A stretch of DNA of 64,000 nucleotides from Flavobacterium hydrophilum (GCF_003202405.1 NZ_QJHL01000001.1:1798001-1862000); one strand, 5' to 3'. Positions 7,467 to 17,408 are shown, counted from the first letter of the stretch. Notes: a model not told the origin generated them from the sequence alone. Numbers and translations: made by a program.

Positions 7467-8819
7467 CTAATACCCTATTTTCTTAATTATCAGTGGTTCA
7501 GACACTACGTTAGACTGTTGTTTTTGAAGAGTTTGTATGGTCTTGCTGTTCATACTGCGCCCATTTCCGGAAATAGAACCTAAGGCTCGTTTCAACAATA
7601 TTTCATTTGTATTTCCTAAAGGGAATATTTCTAATACCTGAAACTCCTCTAGCATAATTGTTGGCTGTATCCCGGTAGCATAGTTGCCTTCCCCATTAGC
7701 ATTAAATAGTTTATAGATTGCAGGGTATAAAACCCATCTCGCCTGTGCACCAACAATTCTGTCGTCCTCAATCGGGAAATTGGCAACATCTTTACCCAAG
7801 GTTTTTTCTCCAATGGTTATCACTTCCATAAACGGTTTTAGGTTGTTGATTATTATTTCAGAAGCCGATGCAGTATGTTTGCCGCACAAAATATAAACTC
7901 TCTGAATTTGTGGATGGGCAGCCCTAAGTGCCTCAAAGCTGACTTTGGATTCATTCATTTCCAGTGATTCTTTAAAGGTCTGGTTCACTTCTCCGCCGTT
8001 GGAATTTCCCTTAAACCGGATGAACTGATTAGCAGATTGTATGTTGGGAGCTAAAAGTATGCTAAGTGCTGTAGCCGATGAAACATCGCCACCGCCATTA
8101 TACCTTAAATCAACGACAACTTCGTTAATAGACTGATTCTTAAATTCCTGAAACGCATTTAGTAGCGACTGCGAGAGACCAACATTAAAATGCGGTATTT
8201 CAATATAGCCCACTTTATGATTCTGGTAGTGAATCACCTGGCTGAGGACAGGCTGCAAAAAAGTAAACCCCTGACTAATAGTAATCTGTTTAGGAGCTGT
8301 AAACTCTGATTTTTCAGAATAGGAAACTACCTGTAACGTAACATCCTTAGTAGCTAACAAATTTTGATAAAGGTTATTATAATTTCTCTGGCTTAAAGCC
8401 GTTCCGCCAATAGCGGTTATTAACTGTCCACGCTCAAGCCCATTTCTCTCTGCTGGTGAATTCGAAAGTACATACATCACTACACCATATACCTGTCCTT
8501 CGTGTTCAATAAAAGAAAGATCAAAGCCAAATGAATTCTGGAGGCTTTGAGGAAATGTTTCCGCTGAAGAAGTGTGGATCGCATAGGAAAAACGATCATT
8601 CTTATTTACTAAAGATTCAAAATACTCCTTCGGGGGGAACGATAAATTGCCCTTGCCAGGCATCCTTTCGTTCCAATAATAATAGCGTTTCATTTGTGTG
8701 TAAATCCAATCGTTTACATACTCATTTGTACCTTCTTCATAGGTTACAGGAATATCGTCATTGGCTTGGCAGGCAAACAAAATACTTGCAAACAGGAGAA
8801 TTAAAATTGACTTCTTCAT
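7467..8819 (-). CDS. S41-family PDZ peptidase lipoprotein, copy B
   Basis: A 450-residue paralogue of the 5633-6985 protein, the same length and collinear throughout. It has a lipoprotein signal (LLFASILFACQAN, Cys about 17), a PDZ domain (SPAERNGLERGQLITAIGGT), VDLRYNGGGD, the catalytic Ser motif HTASASE and the Lys motif IGEKTLGKD. Both active sites look complete, so neither copy is an obvious pseudoenzyme. The N-terminal YVNDWIYTQMKRYYYWNE block is almost shared with copy A (MRKYYYWNE). It lies 131 bp downstream of the lipoprotein gene at 8951-9694 and may be the distal part of the TonB receptor operon. Confidence 0.88.
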   Translation of the reverse strand: MKKSILILLFASILFACQANDDIPVTYEEGTNEYVNDWIYTQMKRYYYWNERMPGKGNLSFPPKEYFESLVNKNDRFSYAIHTSSAETFPQSLQNSFGFDLSFIEHEGQVYGVVMYVLSNSPAERNGLERGQLITAIGGTALSQRNYNNLYQNLLATKDVTLQVVSYSEKSEFTAPKQITISQGFTFLQPVLSQVIHYQNHKVGYIEIPHFNVGLSQSLLNAFQEFKNQSINEVVVDLRYNGGGDVSSATALSILLAPNIQSANQFIRFKGNSNGGEVNQTFKESLEMNESKVSFEALRAAHPQIQRVYILCGKHTASASEIIINNLKPFMEVITIGEKTLGKDVANFPIEDDRIVGAQARWVLYPAIYKLFNANGEGNYATGIQPTIMLEEFQVLEIFPLGNTNEILLKRALGSISGNGRSMNSKTIQTLQKQQSNVVSEPLIIKKIGY

Positions 8820-8950
8820 CCTTTATTTTGGGTTTAAAAATAACTTTTCAAATTAATGTCGGATTTTACAGCAGTTGGAGCATCTTTTAGGAGACGGGTT
8901 AAACGTATGAGGTTTTTAAAAAATTCATAGATTTATCTGAAAATCAATTA

Positions 8951-9694
8951 TTACAGGTAATCTGCAATATCGATATCTCCTTTTACCACTACTGTTCCGT
9001 TCTCTTGTTTTTCCTGCAGCACAATCATATTGACGCCATAGGTTTGAATGATTTGTACTTTTATGGGGCTTGTGCCGGTATAAGGTTCTGTAGTACCCGG
9101 TTTGTAAAGCTCTAAAAATACGGGTGCTGTATTGCTGAAAAAATTGTAAATCTTGAATTCAGAAAAATCATTTTTCCCAATGTTTTCAAATGTGGCAAGT
9201 ACCACTCCGTTTTCTCTTTTTAGCACTCCTTTTACACTTTCAAGTTGAGTACCTGAAAATTCTCCTAAATTGGCAAAAAGAAACTTAAAGCCCACTTTAC
9301 CTAAATTTATAGTAGGTTTTACGGCATAGACTTCGAGAAAAATATCAGGTAAATTGAAAAAATAGAAATTCTCATAGTCTACAATATTGTCATAATTAAT
9401 TTCATAGGTCGCGATTTGAGAGCCCGTTTCGTGGTTGTAAATAGCTAAGGGATTTTTTTCGCCTTTATCCAGCACAAAGTTGAGGGTTGTTTCGATATTT
9501 TGGGTATAGAAACTATTGTCATTAATGATTACTGGCTTACCATTTAACCTGATTTCTACTGCATCGGGAGTAGAAAAACCTTTTATATTAACCTTTACAG
9601 GTTTTTGCGCTACGTCAAATTCATTGGTAAGTTCACTTTCGCAGGATGTTGTGACTACTAACAAGGCGAGTAGTAAAGCTCTTGCTTTTTTCAT
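8951..9694 (-). CDS. Lipoprotein of unknown function
   Basis: A 247-residue predicted lipoprotein: signal MKKARALLLALLVVTTSC with Cys at 18, then a mostly beta-strand mature part. The segment from about residue 30 to 110 (VKVNIKGFSTPDAVEIRLNGKPVIINDNS) resembles an immunoglobulin-like sandwich. I do not recognise a named family with confidence. It is the third gene after the TonB receptor on the same strand, 257 bp after the T9SS-sorted protein, so it is probably a surface or periplasmic accessory of the same system. Confidence 0.75.
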   Translation of the reverse strand: MKKARALLLALLVVTTSCESELTNEFDVAQKPVKVNIKGFSTPDAVEIRLNGKPVIINDNSFYTQNIETTLNFVLDKGEKNPLAIYNHETGSQIATYEINYDNIVDYENFYFFNLPDIFLEVYAVKPTINLGKVGFKFLFANLGEFSGTQLESVKGVLKRENGVVLATFENIGKNDFSEFKIYNFFSNTAPVFLELYKPGTTEPYTGTSPIKVQIIQTYGVNMIVLQEKQENGTVVVKGDIDIADYL

Positions 9695-9951
9695 ATGTAG
9701 ATATTTATTGTTTTTTATAGGTCATATGTAATTCGCATATCTTCATTGGTGTTTATCTCATCGGTTAATATTTTATTTTGGTATTCGATGATTTTCAATT
9801 GCGACCAATTTTAGGTCATGCTCATTTCATAAGTATTTTGTTTTTATTCTTAATTTCTTTCGAAATGTTTTAGTTTCCCGAAGCTAAACGAACAGCAGCG
9901 GGAATTTTTTGAAGTTTTCTATTTCGCCGGTACCAAACGAATATTTATTAT

Positions 9952-10971
9952 TTATTTTTTGATGAACTTCAACTTTTCTACCACCGTACCGTTTGTTATA
10001 TGCACAATATAAGTTCCGGATGCCAAAACCGATACCTCTATCTGGTCTTTATAGGCTGTAGCCAATACTTCTTGCCCTGCCATATTATATACTTTAACAA
10101 AAGTTGTGGTTGGTTCAAAAACAGGGTTTAATTGTAACTGCAAAGTAGAAACTACAGGATTTTGAACTAGCTGGGTAACAATTTTAGGTGCGTTTACATC
10201 CTCAAGACCTAAAAGCGCTGATGCAAAAACCTGTATCTCATCTATTTGGAAGGTAGCAGATGAATTGGTATCCTTAAATGGATTACTAGAGATTGCCGCT
10301 GGGTTGTTTACAACAGTATTGTTCTGCCAGAATCCGATATAGATTTTCTGTCCTGCATACTGGGAAAGGTCTGCCGTTGCCTGAGCGAATAATGTGTTGC
10401 CTGCCGCAATATAATCAGCATTGGTAATTTTAAGTATTTTAGGAATAACACTTATATTACCATTAGCATAAGCTGCTGTAATATCGGTACGTAGCGCTTT
10501 AAAATCGGTTACATCAGGAACAGGTTTTAAGGGTGTACTTACATAAACAAAAACACTTTTGTCAGTATTATTAGCTGTAGAAGTAGTATTATAAGTACTT
10601 ACTCTGCCTATCATAGCTGCCAAAATAATGTCTCCAGACGCTGCTGTTAAATCAATTTCAGGAGAAATGACCCAGTCTTCTATATCGTTGTTATAATCGG
10701 CCTTTAAATTTGCAGGACCGCCAACAACATTCGGTATATAGCGACTGTATCTTAAAACGTTATCGGGCGATACTTCCTCATACATATTTGGAGTTGCGGC
10801 TTTACGAACGACGTGTTTTCCTATAGTCCAGGTATTATTGTTATTGTTTCCGTCATAAAATGTCCACCCGGCTCTTTCTTCTGGAGTGTCAAAGGTGGTT
10901 TCCCATACTATAAATTGGGCGTTACTAACACCAAATATTAATAAAGCTGTAAAGAGTAATAAATTTTTCAT
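9952..10971 (-). CDS. T9SS type A sorted secreted protein
   Basis: A 339-residue secreted protein. It has a signal peptide (MKNLLLFTALLIFGVSNAQ), a cleaved-adhesin or choice-of-anchor-J-like domain (about 22-245; WETTFDTPEERAGWTFYDG, later DWVISPEIDLTAASGD and IYIGFWQNN) and a C-terminal type IX secretion sorting domain (about 265-339; VKVYNMAGQEVLATAYK ... LASGTYIVHI ... LKFIKK). The protein is therefore expected outside the outer membrane. It lies 73 bp downstream of the beta-helix-like lipoprotein gene in the receptor operon. Its ligand is unknown; a binding role on the surface is likely. Confidence 0.88.
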   Translation of the reverse strand: MKNLLLFTALLIFGVSNAQFIVWETTFDTPEERAGWTFYDGNNNNNTWTIGKHVVRKAATPNMYEEVSPDNVLRYSRYIPNVVGGPANLKADYNNDIEDWVISPEIDLTAASGDIILAAMIGRVSTYNTTSTANNTDKSVFVYVSTPLKPVPDVTDFKALRTDITAAYANGNISVIPKILKITNADYIAAGNTLFAQATADLSQYAGQKIYIGFWQNNTVVNNPAAISSNPFKDTNSSATFQIDEIQVFASALLGLEDVNAPKIVTQLVQNPVVSTLQLQLNPVFEPTTTFVKVYNMAGQEVLATAYKDQIEVSVLASGTYIVHITNGTVVEKLKFIKK

Positions 10972-11044
10972 ACTTGTAAAATATAAAAGAAAACAGGCGG
11001 TATTTTGCAGCCGCCCGTTTTCAGGTTAAAATTTAAACGGTAAA

Positions 11045-12388
11045 TTAAAACGAATAATTAGTCCAGGTTCCATTAAAATCCCCACAGTTTCTTGGAGAAA
11101 CATTCCATGATCCTTCATTAAAGAATGGCTGAGTCATTCCCCAAACAGCTGCAGGGTTTGATGTAGAAGTGGCTGTTACACCAGAGATGCTAAGTGCTGC
11201 TGTAGTGCTGCCTATTCTTGAAGCTGTAGCATACGTAAAGCCGTGAGCACTTACACTTGTGAAGTTAAGGTGTGCTGAATTCACAGCAGCACCACCCACT
11301 GTTTCATTCAAAATCCCTACTGGATAACCCGTAACTGCCGCATCGTTTAAAGTTAATCTACCATTTCTTCTTACGTGAATGGCATTTTCATACAAAGCAC
11401 CATTTGTACTGCTTTTAGCTCCTACAATAGTTAAATTACTAATTACCGGATGTGTAAAAGGTGTAGCTCCTGATCCAGATGCATTGTTGTCCAACTCAAT
11501 CCCGTTTGAATCTGGGCTTGTACCACTTAAACTGTGAGTTGAGCTGTAATTCGCTAATGCTAAGGCACAGGTAATAGTACCAACATAACCGTTGTCAAAA
11601 TCGAAATTGTCATCATCTGATGCATACGAAACTAAATTGGTAGCATTTACTGTACCACCAAACCATTCGAATGAATCATCTTTACCGAAAGATACCTGAA
11701 CGTGATCTATGGTAGTACCAGAACCAACTCCTCCCAGTGTTAATCCGTTGATTTCATTGCCATTACCAGTAATAGGATCTGTAGGCAATACTCTTCCTGC
11801 AAACTCGATGCGTACATAAGTTAATGATCCTGAGTTATCAGTATTATTGGTTGTAGTAGTAGAACCATAGTAATATTGAGAAGGATTAGATTGATCTGTA
11901 AGCCCTTCGATAACATTGGAATCTGTCCCTGTATTCACCTGTGCTTTCCCTAAAAGGATAACCCCTCCGAAATCTCCAGGACTAGCTGTAGTATCATCAT
12001 CACAATCCAAAAGATTGTAGCTGGTAAATACTACAGGAGCCGTAGCAGTTCCGTTGGCATTTAGTTTACCTCCTTTTTGTATCACCAATATACCAGTAGG
12101 TGCAGTGCCGTTAGGTACGCCTCCTTTGATGTAGGTTCCTGCCTCAATAGTAAGAGTTACACCGTTTAGTACATTTACAATTCCATCAATTTCCCAGATT
12201 TTATCTGCGGTCCAGGTTGTAGAAGCAGTAATGTTTCCGGAAACTGTTTGCACGGGTTTAGAACAAGCGGCTGAATACTCAGCAGAAGCTGATTGAATAC
12301 CAAACGAATCCGCAGCTGATCCAGCTTCATTCTCACTACAGGCTGTAAGCGATAGTGCTACAAGAGCCACAAAAAATAAATTTCTCAT
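11045..12388 (-). CDS. Predicted beta-helix surface lipoprotein
   Basis: A 447-residue lipoprotein (signal ending VALSLTAC, Cys about 17) with a repetitive beta-rich mature part typical of right-handed parallel beta-helix or pectate-lyase-like folds: LTIEAGTYIKG, GVILLGKAQVN, LTYVRIEFAG, GLTLGGVGSGTTIDHVQVSFGKDDSFEWFGGTVN. A paralogue of similar design lies at 24562-25827. Such proteins are often labelled as transporters in databases, but there are no membrane segments here. The gene follows the TonB receptor after a 412-bp structured spacer and is probably the surface partner of that receptor. The ligand is unknown. An Asp-rich stretch (DDDNFDFDNG) could bind metal. Confidence 0.8.
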   Translation of the reverse strand: MRNLFFVALVALSLTACSENEAGSAADSFGIQSASAEYSAACSKPVQTVSGNITASTTWTADKIWEIDGIVNVLNGVTLTIEAGTYIKGGVPNGTAPTGILVIQKGGKLNANGTATAPVVFTSYNLLDCDDDTTASPGDFGGVILLGKAQVNTGTDSNVIEGLTDQSNPSQYYYGSTTTTNNTDNSGSLTYVRIEFAGRVLPTDPITGNGNEINGLTLGGVGSGTTIDHVQVSFGKDDSFEWFGGTVNATNLVSYASDDDNFDFDNGYVGTITCALALANYSSTHSLSGTSPDSNGIELDNNASGSGATPFTHPVISNLTIVGAKSSTNGALYENAIHVRRNGRLTLNDAAVTGYPVGILNETVGGAAVNSAHLNFTSVSAHGFTYATASRIGSTTAALSISGVTATSTSNPAAVWGMTQPFFNEGSWNVSPRNCGDFNGTWTNYSF

Positions 12389-12800
12389 AATATTAATTGT
12401 TTAGAATTATTAATCCGGTTGTTTTGTTTTTAATCCGGATCGTTTTACTGTTTAAAGGATACTCGCCTCTGTATCCCCGTTACCTGGTTATGCTTTTTCA
12501 CTTTGCATTGCCAGAGGCAGGACTCTGCAAAGCGTCTCTTCCTTCTTCCCTTGCCAGCCTGAGCGATTCTGGAAAGGTTCCGTTTTTTCTACTGTACCCT
12601 TGGGATTACCGATGGTGCACTCACCGATAATTTTTTGGATTACAGCCCGTCAGGATGCGGAAAAACCTGTACAATGGCGCATTATATTAATTCTGAATTT
12701 TCATTGTTATTCACTTTTCTACTGATATTTACCCAAAATAAGTACTGTCTTTGTATGCATCTGAAACAGTTTCAGCGTAACAAGGTTAAATATGATCCTT
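12389..12800 (-). other. GC-rich, hairpin-dense spacer inside receptor operon
   Basis: No gene was found. Bases about 12450-12680 are clearly richer in G and C than the surroundings and contain several nested inverted repeats: GGATAC (12457-12462)/GTATCC (12471-12476); CTTTG-C-N5-CAGAG (12501-12516)/CTCTGCAAAG (12523-12532); CCTT-N-CCAG (12549-12557)/CTGG-N-AAGG (12569-12577); GGTG (12614-12617)/CACC (12622-12625). On the minus strand this is the region between the receptor stop and the lipoprotein start, so it could be a 5' leader RNA or processing site. I could not match it to cobalamin, TPP, FMN, glycine or SAM riboswitch consensus elements. Confidence 0.5.
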
Positions 12801-15800
12801 CTAAAAACTATAATTTATATTTAAACTAAAAGTTGTTCCTCTATAAGCCCTGAACATTAGTTCATCTGTATCTTTATCGTATTTTTTTGATGTTCCCGGT
12901 GATAGTACATATCGATCTCTCGGCGCCAGATTATTACCTTCAGTACCCTCCCATCTAGGATTGACGGTCATATAGCTCAGGTAATTATTATAAGTTTCTA
13001 TTGGTATATTAAACAGGTTTTTTATATTAAATTTTACCTGAAAGTTTTTATCTTTCAGGAAACGATAACTCAATTGTGCATCGGTAGTACTGTATGGCCG
13101 CTGAATTTCTTCATCCATATAATCATGACCCACTGTAATATATTGGTCACCTTTGGCATTCTGAACAATATTAAGCCCAAGGCGTTCCCCATCATAAGCA
13201 AATCCTATATTGTATGCCCAAGGCGTTTGCCCATACAAGGGTCTATTGGCCTTATAGGTTGGGGCATCTGCCTGCCCATAATTCCCAAATCGGTCTATGT
13301 ATCCTGTAACTTTGGTATCGTTAAAGGTAAAGTTGGCACTCACAAAAAACTTATCCAAAAAAGGGTTTTGTCCTATAAAACCAAAGCTTTTTCGTATTTC
13401 GGCTTCAAAACCAGTTAAAATGGCCTGTTTGGAATTTACAACATATAACTCCAGGCCTCCTTCAGGAGATCTATAACCCAGACGTTCAATAGGGTTTATA
13501 AATTTCTTATGGTAAACTCCAAAAGAGAGTATCTCACCGAGTCCCGGAAACCATTCCCACTTAAAATCATAATTATTCACAATACTAGATAGTACGCCGC
13601 TGGCATTAATTATTCTTGCCGAAGCAATGGGATCATAAAAGGGAATAGCGGTGCGTTCCTGAAACGATGGTCTAATCACGGCTCGGCTATATGCCAATCT
13701 CATATTCATTTTGGTATTGGGACTATAAGTAAAATTTACCGAAGGCAAAAACTCCCACAGTTTGTCGTCTAACTGCTTCTCATCAAAGCCATCCTCTACA
13801 GGATTCTCCCGTTGCGTTTGCAGCAGTTCGTATTTGTAGTATTCTGCCCTTGCTCCCCATAACAGCCTCCATTGGGTGTTTATACGCTGATCAAACATCA
13901 TGAAAGGAGCGTGCTGGCTAATTTTACCGTGGTATTTTCCGCCATAAAAACTCTTTACAGACCAGCCTACTTGTCCTGGCTCATAATGGGTACCATCGAG
14001 CAGATCGGCTAACGAATAAAACTGTAAAATATTTCTTTCACTAACAGGAATATTGGGACGGTTTTCATCTACTATCAGGCTTGCAGCAGTCTGTTGATTC
14101 GTATTCTCTCTCAAAGCACCAAAATATCCTGCCTTAATGGTATTTTTAAAATGCTCTTTATTGAGTTGAAAGGCGATATTTGCCCCGAAATTATAATCCT
14201 CTGAATCGTTGTCGATATTTTGTCTGACAATCGGTGTACTTGGATTATAGATCCTGTAATATGCATACATTTCGTTTCCAGAAATTCCGTAATATTTTAT
14301 ATTGGATGTGAAATCTTTCATATCATATTCAACTGCTGTACGTGCTGCAAACCAATTTAAATCTGTCGTATTTCCCAGTTTATGATTTCCTTCCAGTTTA
14401 TTCTGTAACAATTGCTGATACACAGGGTAGTTGTATTGCGTGGTTCTGGGTAAAGCAATCGATTCGAGACTCGTTCCTTCCGGTAATACTCCAGTATAAA
14501 AATAATAGTATGAATCATCTGAAGCGAAATCGCTTTGTTCATTCCAACCCGTTATCTCTGTAAGGCTAATATCTGCTGTATGGGTATAGGAATTACGGAA
14601 AGAAAACCTGTTTGTTCCCAACTGTAGCCCAAAATTCAGCATTCCTGCTACTGTTGAACTAGTTGTATAACTAGCTCCTTTGTTTTTGTAATCAAAAAAA
14701 CGTGTTGGAGTAATATCATCTGTTCGAATGGCATTATACATCCAGTTCGAACGCGCAGTATGGTCTATATCTAAAATGGTTTGTTCGTATTTAGAACTTA
14801 CTGCTCCGGCAAAGCCCCATTTGTTACCATTTTTTAACTCGAATTTTTTACCAAAAGCCAGTTGAAAACTCGAACCAGGGTCACCTGTAGTTTTGTATGT
14901 GGTAAAATTATCATTAGTAAACCGTTTGGATTGCTCAAAGAAATTCCCAGTATTAAAATCTGAATATTCAAGTCCTTGCGGAAAATCCCTTGTACCATCA
15001 TCATATCCAAAATAATCGTTTTTGCCTTGTTGTCGGGAAAGGAATGGCTTAAAAGTAGCTATGTTATTATAAGAAGACCCCCAATTGAAAGAGAAAAAAT
15101 CTTTGTTCGGAATATCTTTTGTTTTTACTTCTATATAACCACCAGCAAAACTGGCATTCATATCGGGTGTAGCTGTTTTGCTTACCACTACGCTTTCTAC
15201 CATTGCCGTTGGAATTATATCGAAAGAGAATTGGTTGTTGTAATCCGTACTCGGCAATATTATTCCGTCCATCACCGCCGTATTCCATCGCTCTCCCAGG
15301 GAGCGTACCACCACAAATTTGTCCGCTATTGTTGTTACTCCCGTAATACGTTTAAGTGAAGCTGCCACATCACTATCAGGTGTTTTTGCTATTTGCTCAG
15401 CAGAAATACCATCGCTCATTTGAGCCGCTTTTTGTTGCTGTCTAAATAATCCATCTGTAGAAGCAGCTGTCTTTTTGTAAGTGCTGGTTACTACTACTTC
15501 ACTTAAAGATTGGTCAGCGTTGTCTTTTAAAGCAATGTTTAAAGAGGTCGTGTTATTTTCGGTTACGACCAGATTGGTAATTCGTTGTGTTTGAAACGAA
15601 ATATACCTTGCTTCCAGGGTATATGTGCCAGATTGTAATGAAAATGAATAAGTACCATCATTACCAGATATAGTTGTTAGGTTTGTTACTCCTGTTATTT
15701 GTATACTTGCGCCGGGAAGCGGTACGCCCTGACTGTCTGTAACAGTTCCTTTAATGCTTCCCGGCTGCTGCTTTTTTACAGGGGCTCCCTTTTTGACAAT

Positions 15801-16082
15801 AATATAGGAACTCCCACTCTTTTTAAAGGTGAAGTTTGTTGAGGATAGAGTAGACTGTAAAATTTGTTCCCATGTTTGATTTTTTGCTTTGTAGGCAGGG
15901 ATATTCACTCCTTTTACCACATTCAAATCAAAAAGGATATTTATTTTGCTTTCTTGTGTCATTTTTGTAAGTCGCTTGTCTAATGTTTCAGCAGGAAATT
16001 CTTTATTTAAGGTTTGTGCCTGTAAAGTGCTAATTGTAAAAATTTGTAGTAGTATAACCACTATAAGGTAACGTTTGTGCAT
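12801..16082 (-). CDS. TonB-dependent receptor with STN signalling domain
   Basis: A 1093-residue outer-membrane receptor. Order: signal peptide (about 1-23), secretin/TonB N-terminal (STN) domain (about 27-92), carboxypeptidase-regulatory-like beta-sandwich (about 107-190; SIKGTVTDSQGVPLPGASIQITG), plug (about 215-325), then a 22-strand-type beta-barrel ending in TTFSLNINYSF with terminal Phe. The STN domain is the part that contacts an anti-sigma FecR protein, and the FecR gene is 50 bp upstream and the ECF sigma gene is divergent. This makes it a trans-envelope signalling transducer as well as an importer. It is not a canonical SusC because no SusD follows. The ligand is not evident. Confidence 0.93.
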   Translation of the reverse strand: MHKRYLIVVILLQIFTISTLQAQTLNKEFPAETLDKRLTKMTQESKINILFDLNVVKGVNIPAYKAKNQTWEQILQSTLSSTNFTFKKSGSSYIIVKKGAPVKKQQPGSIKGTVTDSQGVPLPGASIQITGVTNLTTISGNDGTYSFSLQSGTYTLEARYISFQTQRITNLVVTENNTTSLNIALKDNADQSLSEVVVTSTYKKTAASTDGLFRQQQKAAQMSDGISAEQIAKTPDSDVAASLKRITGVTTIADKFVVVRSLGERWNTAVMDGIILPSTDYNNQFSFDIIPTAMVESVVVSKTATPDMNASFAGGYIEVKTKDIPNKDFFSFNWGSSYNNIATFKPFLSRQQGKNDYFGYDDGTRDFPQGLEYSDFNTGNFFEQSKRFTNDNFTTYKTTGDPGSSFQLAFGKKFELKNGNKWGFAGAVSSKYEQTILDIDHTARSNWMYNAIRTDDITPTRFFDYKNKGASYTTSSTVAGMLNFGLQLGTNRFSFRNSYTHTADISLTEITGWNEQSDFASDDSYYYFYTGVLPEGTSLESIALPRTTQYNYPVYQQLLQNKLEGNHKLGNTTDLNWFAARTAVEYDMKDFTSNIKYYGISGNEMYAYYRIYNPSTPIVRQNIDNDSEDYNFGANIAFQLNKEHFKNTIKAGYFGALRENTNQQTAASLIVDENRPNIPVSERNILQFYSLADLLDGTHYEPGQVGWSVKSFYGGKYHGKISQHAPFMMFDQRINTQWRLLWGARAEYYKYELLQTQRENPVEDGFDEKQLDDKLWEFLPSVNFTYSPNTKMNMRLAYSRAVIRPSFQERTAIPFYDPIASARIINASGVLSSIVNNYDFKWEWFPGLGEILSFGVYHKKFINPIERLGYRSPEGGLELYVVNSKQAILTGFEAEIRKSFGFIGQNPFLDKFFVSANFTFNDTKVTGYIDRFGNYGQADAPTYKANRPLYGQTPWAYNIGFAYDGERLGLNIVQNAKGDQYITVGHDYMDEEIQRPYSTTDAQLSYRFLKDKNFQVKFNIKNLFNIPIETYNNYLSYMTVNPRWEGTEGNNLAPRDRYVLSPGTSKKYDKDTDELMFRAYRGTTFSLNINYSF

Positions 16083-16132
16083 TGTGTGTTTGTTGATTTT
16101 TGGTAATTTTACGTTTTTATGTTTTCGAAATT

Positions 16133-17164
16133 TTAATAGATAATTACTTTGCCTGATTGGCTGAGATCATACTTAACGTTATACAATAAGCTAATACCTT
16201 CCATAACTTCTTTCAGACTAACATCACTGGGGTAAGAGCAACTGAGTAATTTTCCGTCGAGTTTATTGTTTTTAATTTCAACTGATACATTGAAATGTTG
16301 TTTTAATCGCAGTTTGAACTCTTTAGCATTGGCACCGTTCATTACCAGTCGGTTTTCCATCCAGGATGCGGCATCTTCCCAGTTGACTTCACTTTTTACA
16401 GTACTTCCAGTTGTCTTGTTAAATGTAATTTGCTGGTTTTTAGTGAATACGCCTAACAAATTGCTTTGATGCATCACTTGTACTTTTCCATCTCGTACTG
16501 ATACAGAACTTTCTTCTAATTCTTTATAGGCTTTGATATTGAACGAAGTTCCTAATACGGTAGTTTGTAAACCTATACTATGAATGATAAAAGGTTTTTC
16601 AGGATTTTTTGCCACTTCAAAAAAGGCTTCCCCTTCTTCAAGCCATATTTCCCTTTTCTCTTTATTAAAAGAAGCCGTTGCAATTCCAATACGGGTATCA
16701 TTATTCAGATACACTACTGAACCGTCCGGTAATGTCATCTGTTTTTTTTCGCCGGCACCAGATTCAAAATAGTCCATTGCAATTTGAACAGGCCGCTTAG
16801 AACTCTGGCTTGTTTGGTTATTATAAAAATAAAATCCAGTTCCTAAAGCTATTAAGACTACAGCAGCAGCATATTTGGCATAATTTTGTAATTGTATCAC
16901 TTTTGATTTTCTGACAATCATTGGCTTTTCCTGAGTCAACTCAAAACCAAATTCAGCTGACAACCTTTGCCATACTGTTTCACACCCTTTTTGAATCTCT
17001 TCGACTGTCACTTTATAAGTTGTACTCCCTGCTTCGGAGTTCCAGTTTTCTATTGCCTTTTTTTCCTTTTCGGTAGCCTTGCCATTAAAATAGCGGGCAA
17101 ATAATTCTACAACCCATAGCTTTGCAGATTGATTGTCTTCGAAATATTTTTTATCTTTTTTCAT
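16133..17164 (-). CDS. FecR-family anti-sigma factor
   Basis: A 343-residue single-pass inner-membrane regulator. The cytoplasmic N-terminal part (about 1-95) would hold the ECF sigma factor. A transmembrane helix follows (about 98-116; YAAAVVLIALGTGFYFYN), then the FecR domain (about 130-225; MTLPDGSVVYLNNDTRIGIA, EIWLEEGEAFFEVAKNPEKPFIIHS, TTVLGTSFNIKAYKE) and a C-terminal DUF4974-like secretin-contact domain (about 268-343; FNVSVEIKNNKLDGKLLSCSY). It is transcribed with the TonB receptor and divergent from the sigma gene. The periplasmic domain should read occupancy of the receptor STN domain and release the sigma factor. Confidence 0.93.
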   Translation of the reverse strand: MKKDKKYFEDNQSAKLWVVELFARYFNGKATEKEKKAIENWNSEAGSTTYKVTVEEIQKGCETVWQRLSAEFGFELTQEKPMIVRKSKVIQLQNYAKYAAAVVLIALGTGFYFYNNQTSQSSKRPVQIAMDYFESGAGEKKQMTLPDGSVVYLNNDTRIGIATASFNKEKREIWLEEGEAFFEVAKNPEKPFIIHSIGLQTTVLGTSFNIKAYKELEESSVSVRDGKVQVMHQSNLLGVFTKNQQITFNKTTGSTVKSEVNWEDAASWMENRLVMNGANAKEFKLRLKQHFNVSVEIKNNKLDGKLLSCSYPSDVSLKEVMEGISLLYNVKYDLSQSGKVIIY

Positions 17165-17400
17165 AAATTTTACTAATTCCCGGTAAACAGTAATCGCTTC
17201 TATGTATGACCGTATTGAAAAGGTCTTTTTTCTTAAAAAAAAGCATTAAGTATTTATTATGAGTTTGTTATCAAAACATTACTCCTTTCATTACTAGATC
17301 ATTACGCATTGTCAGCTAGTTTGTATTAACTATTTTTATTCAAATTTTGAGTATTAAAAAAAAATAATAATTCGATAACCCTAGCTTATAATTTAAAAAA

Positions 17401-17408
17401 TACATTTG
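17401..17408 (+). promoter_or_regulatory. -7 element TACATTTG of the ECF sigma gene
   Basis: TACATTTG matches TAnnTTTG and lies 19 bp before the start at 17427, in the 262-bp region divergent with the anti-sigma gene. It looks like a housekeeping promoter. No equally clear element was seen for the minus-strand fecR transcript. Confidence 0.5.

Noticed and set aside
9875..9904. TTCCCG/CGGGAA hairpin followed by Ts as a terminator
   Set aside because: The T-run is on the plus strand, where no gene ends; the operon is read on the minus strand.
12440..12690. Cobalamin, TPP, FMN, glycine or SAM riboswitch
   Set aside because: Conserved core elements such as GCCACTG, CTGAGA or the FMN core are absent on both strands as read by eye.
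12397..12829. Plus-strand frames in the spacer, one reading SPSGCGKT like a Walker A motif
   Set aside because: The match is one short segment in a frame that ignores the surrounding hairpins, with no ATPase features after it; chance similarity in GC-rich spacer.
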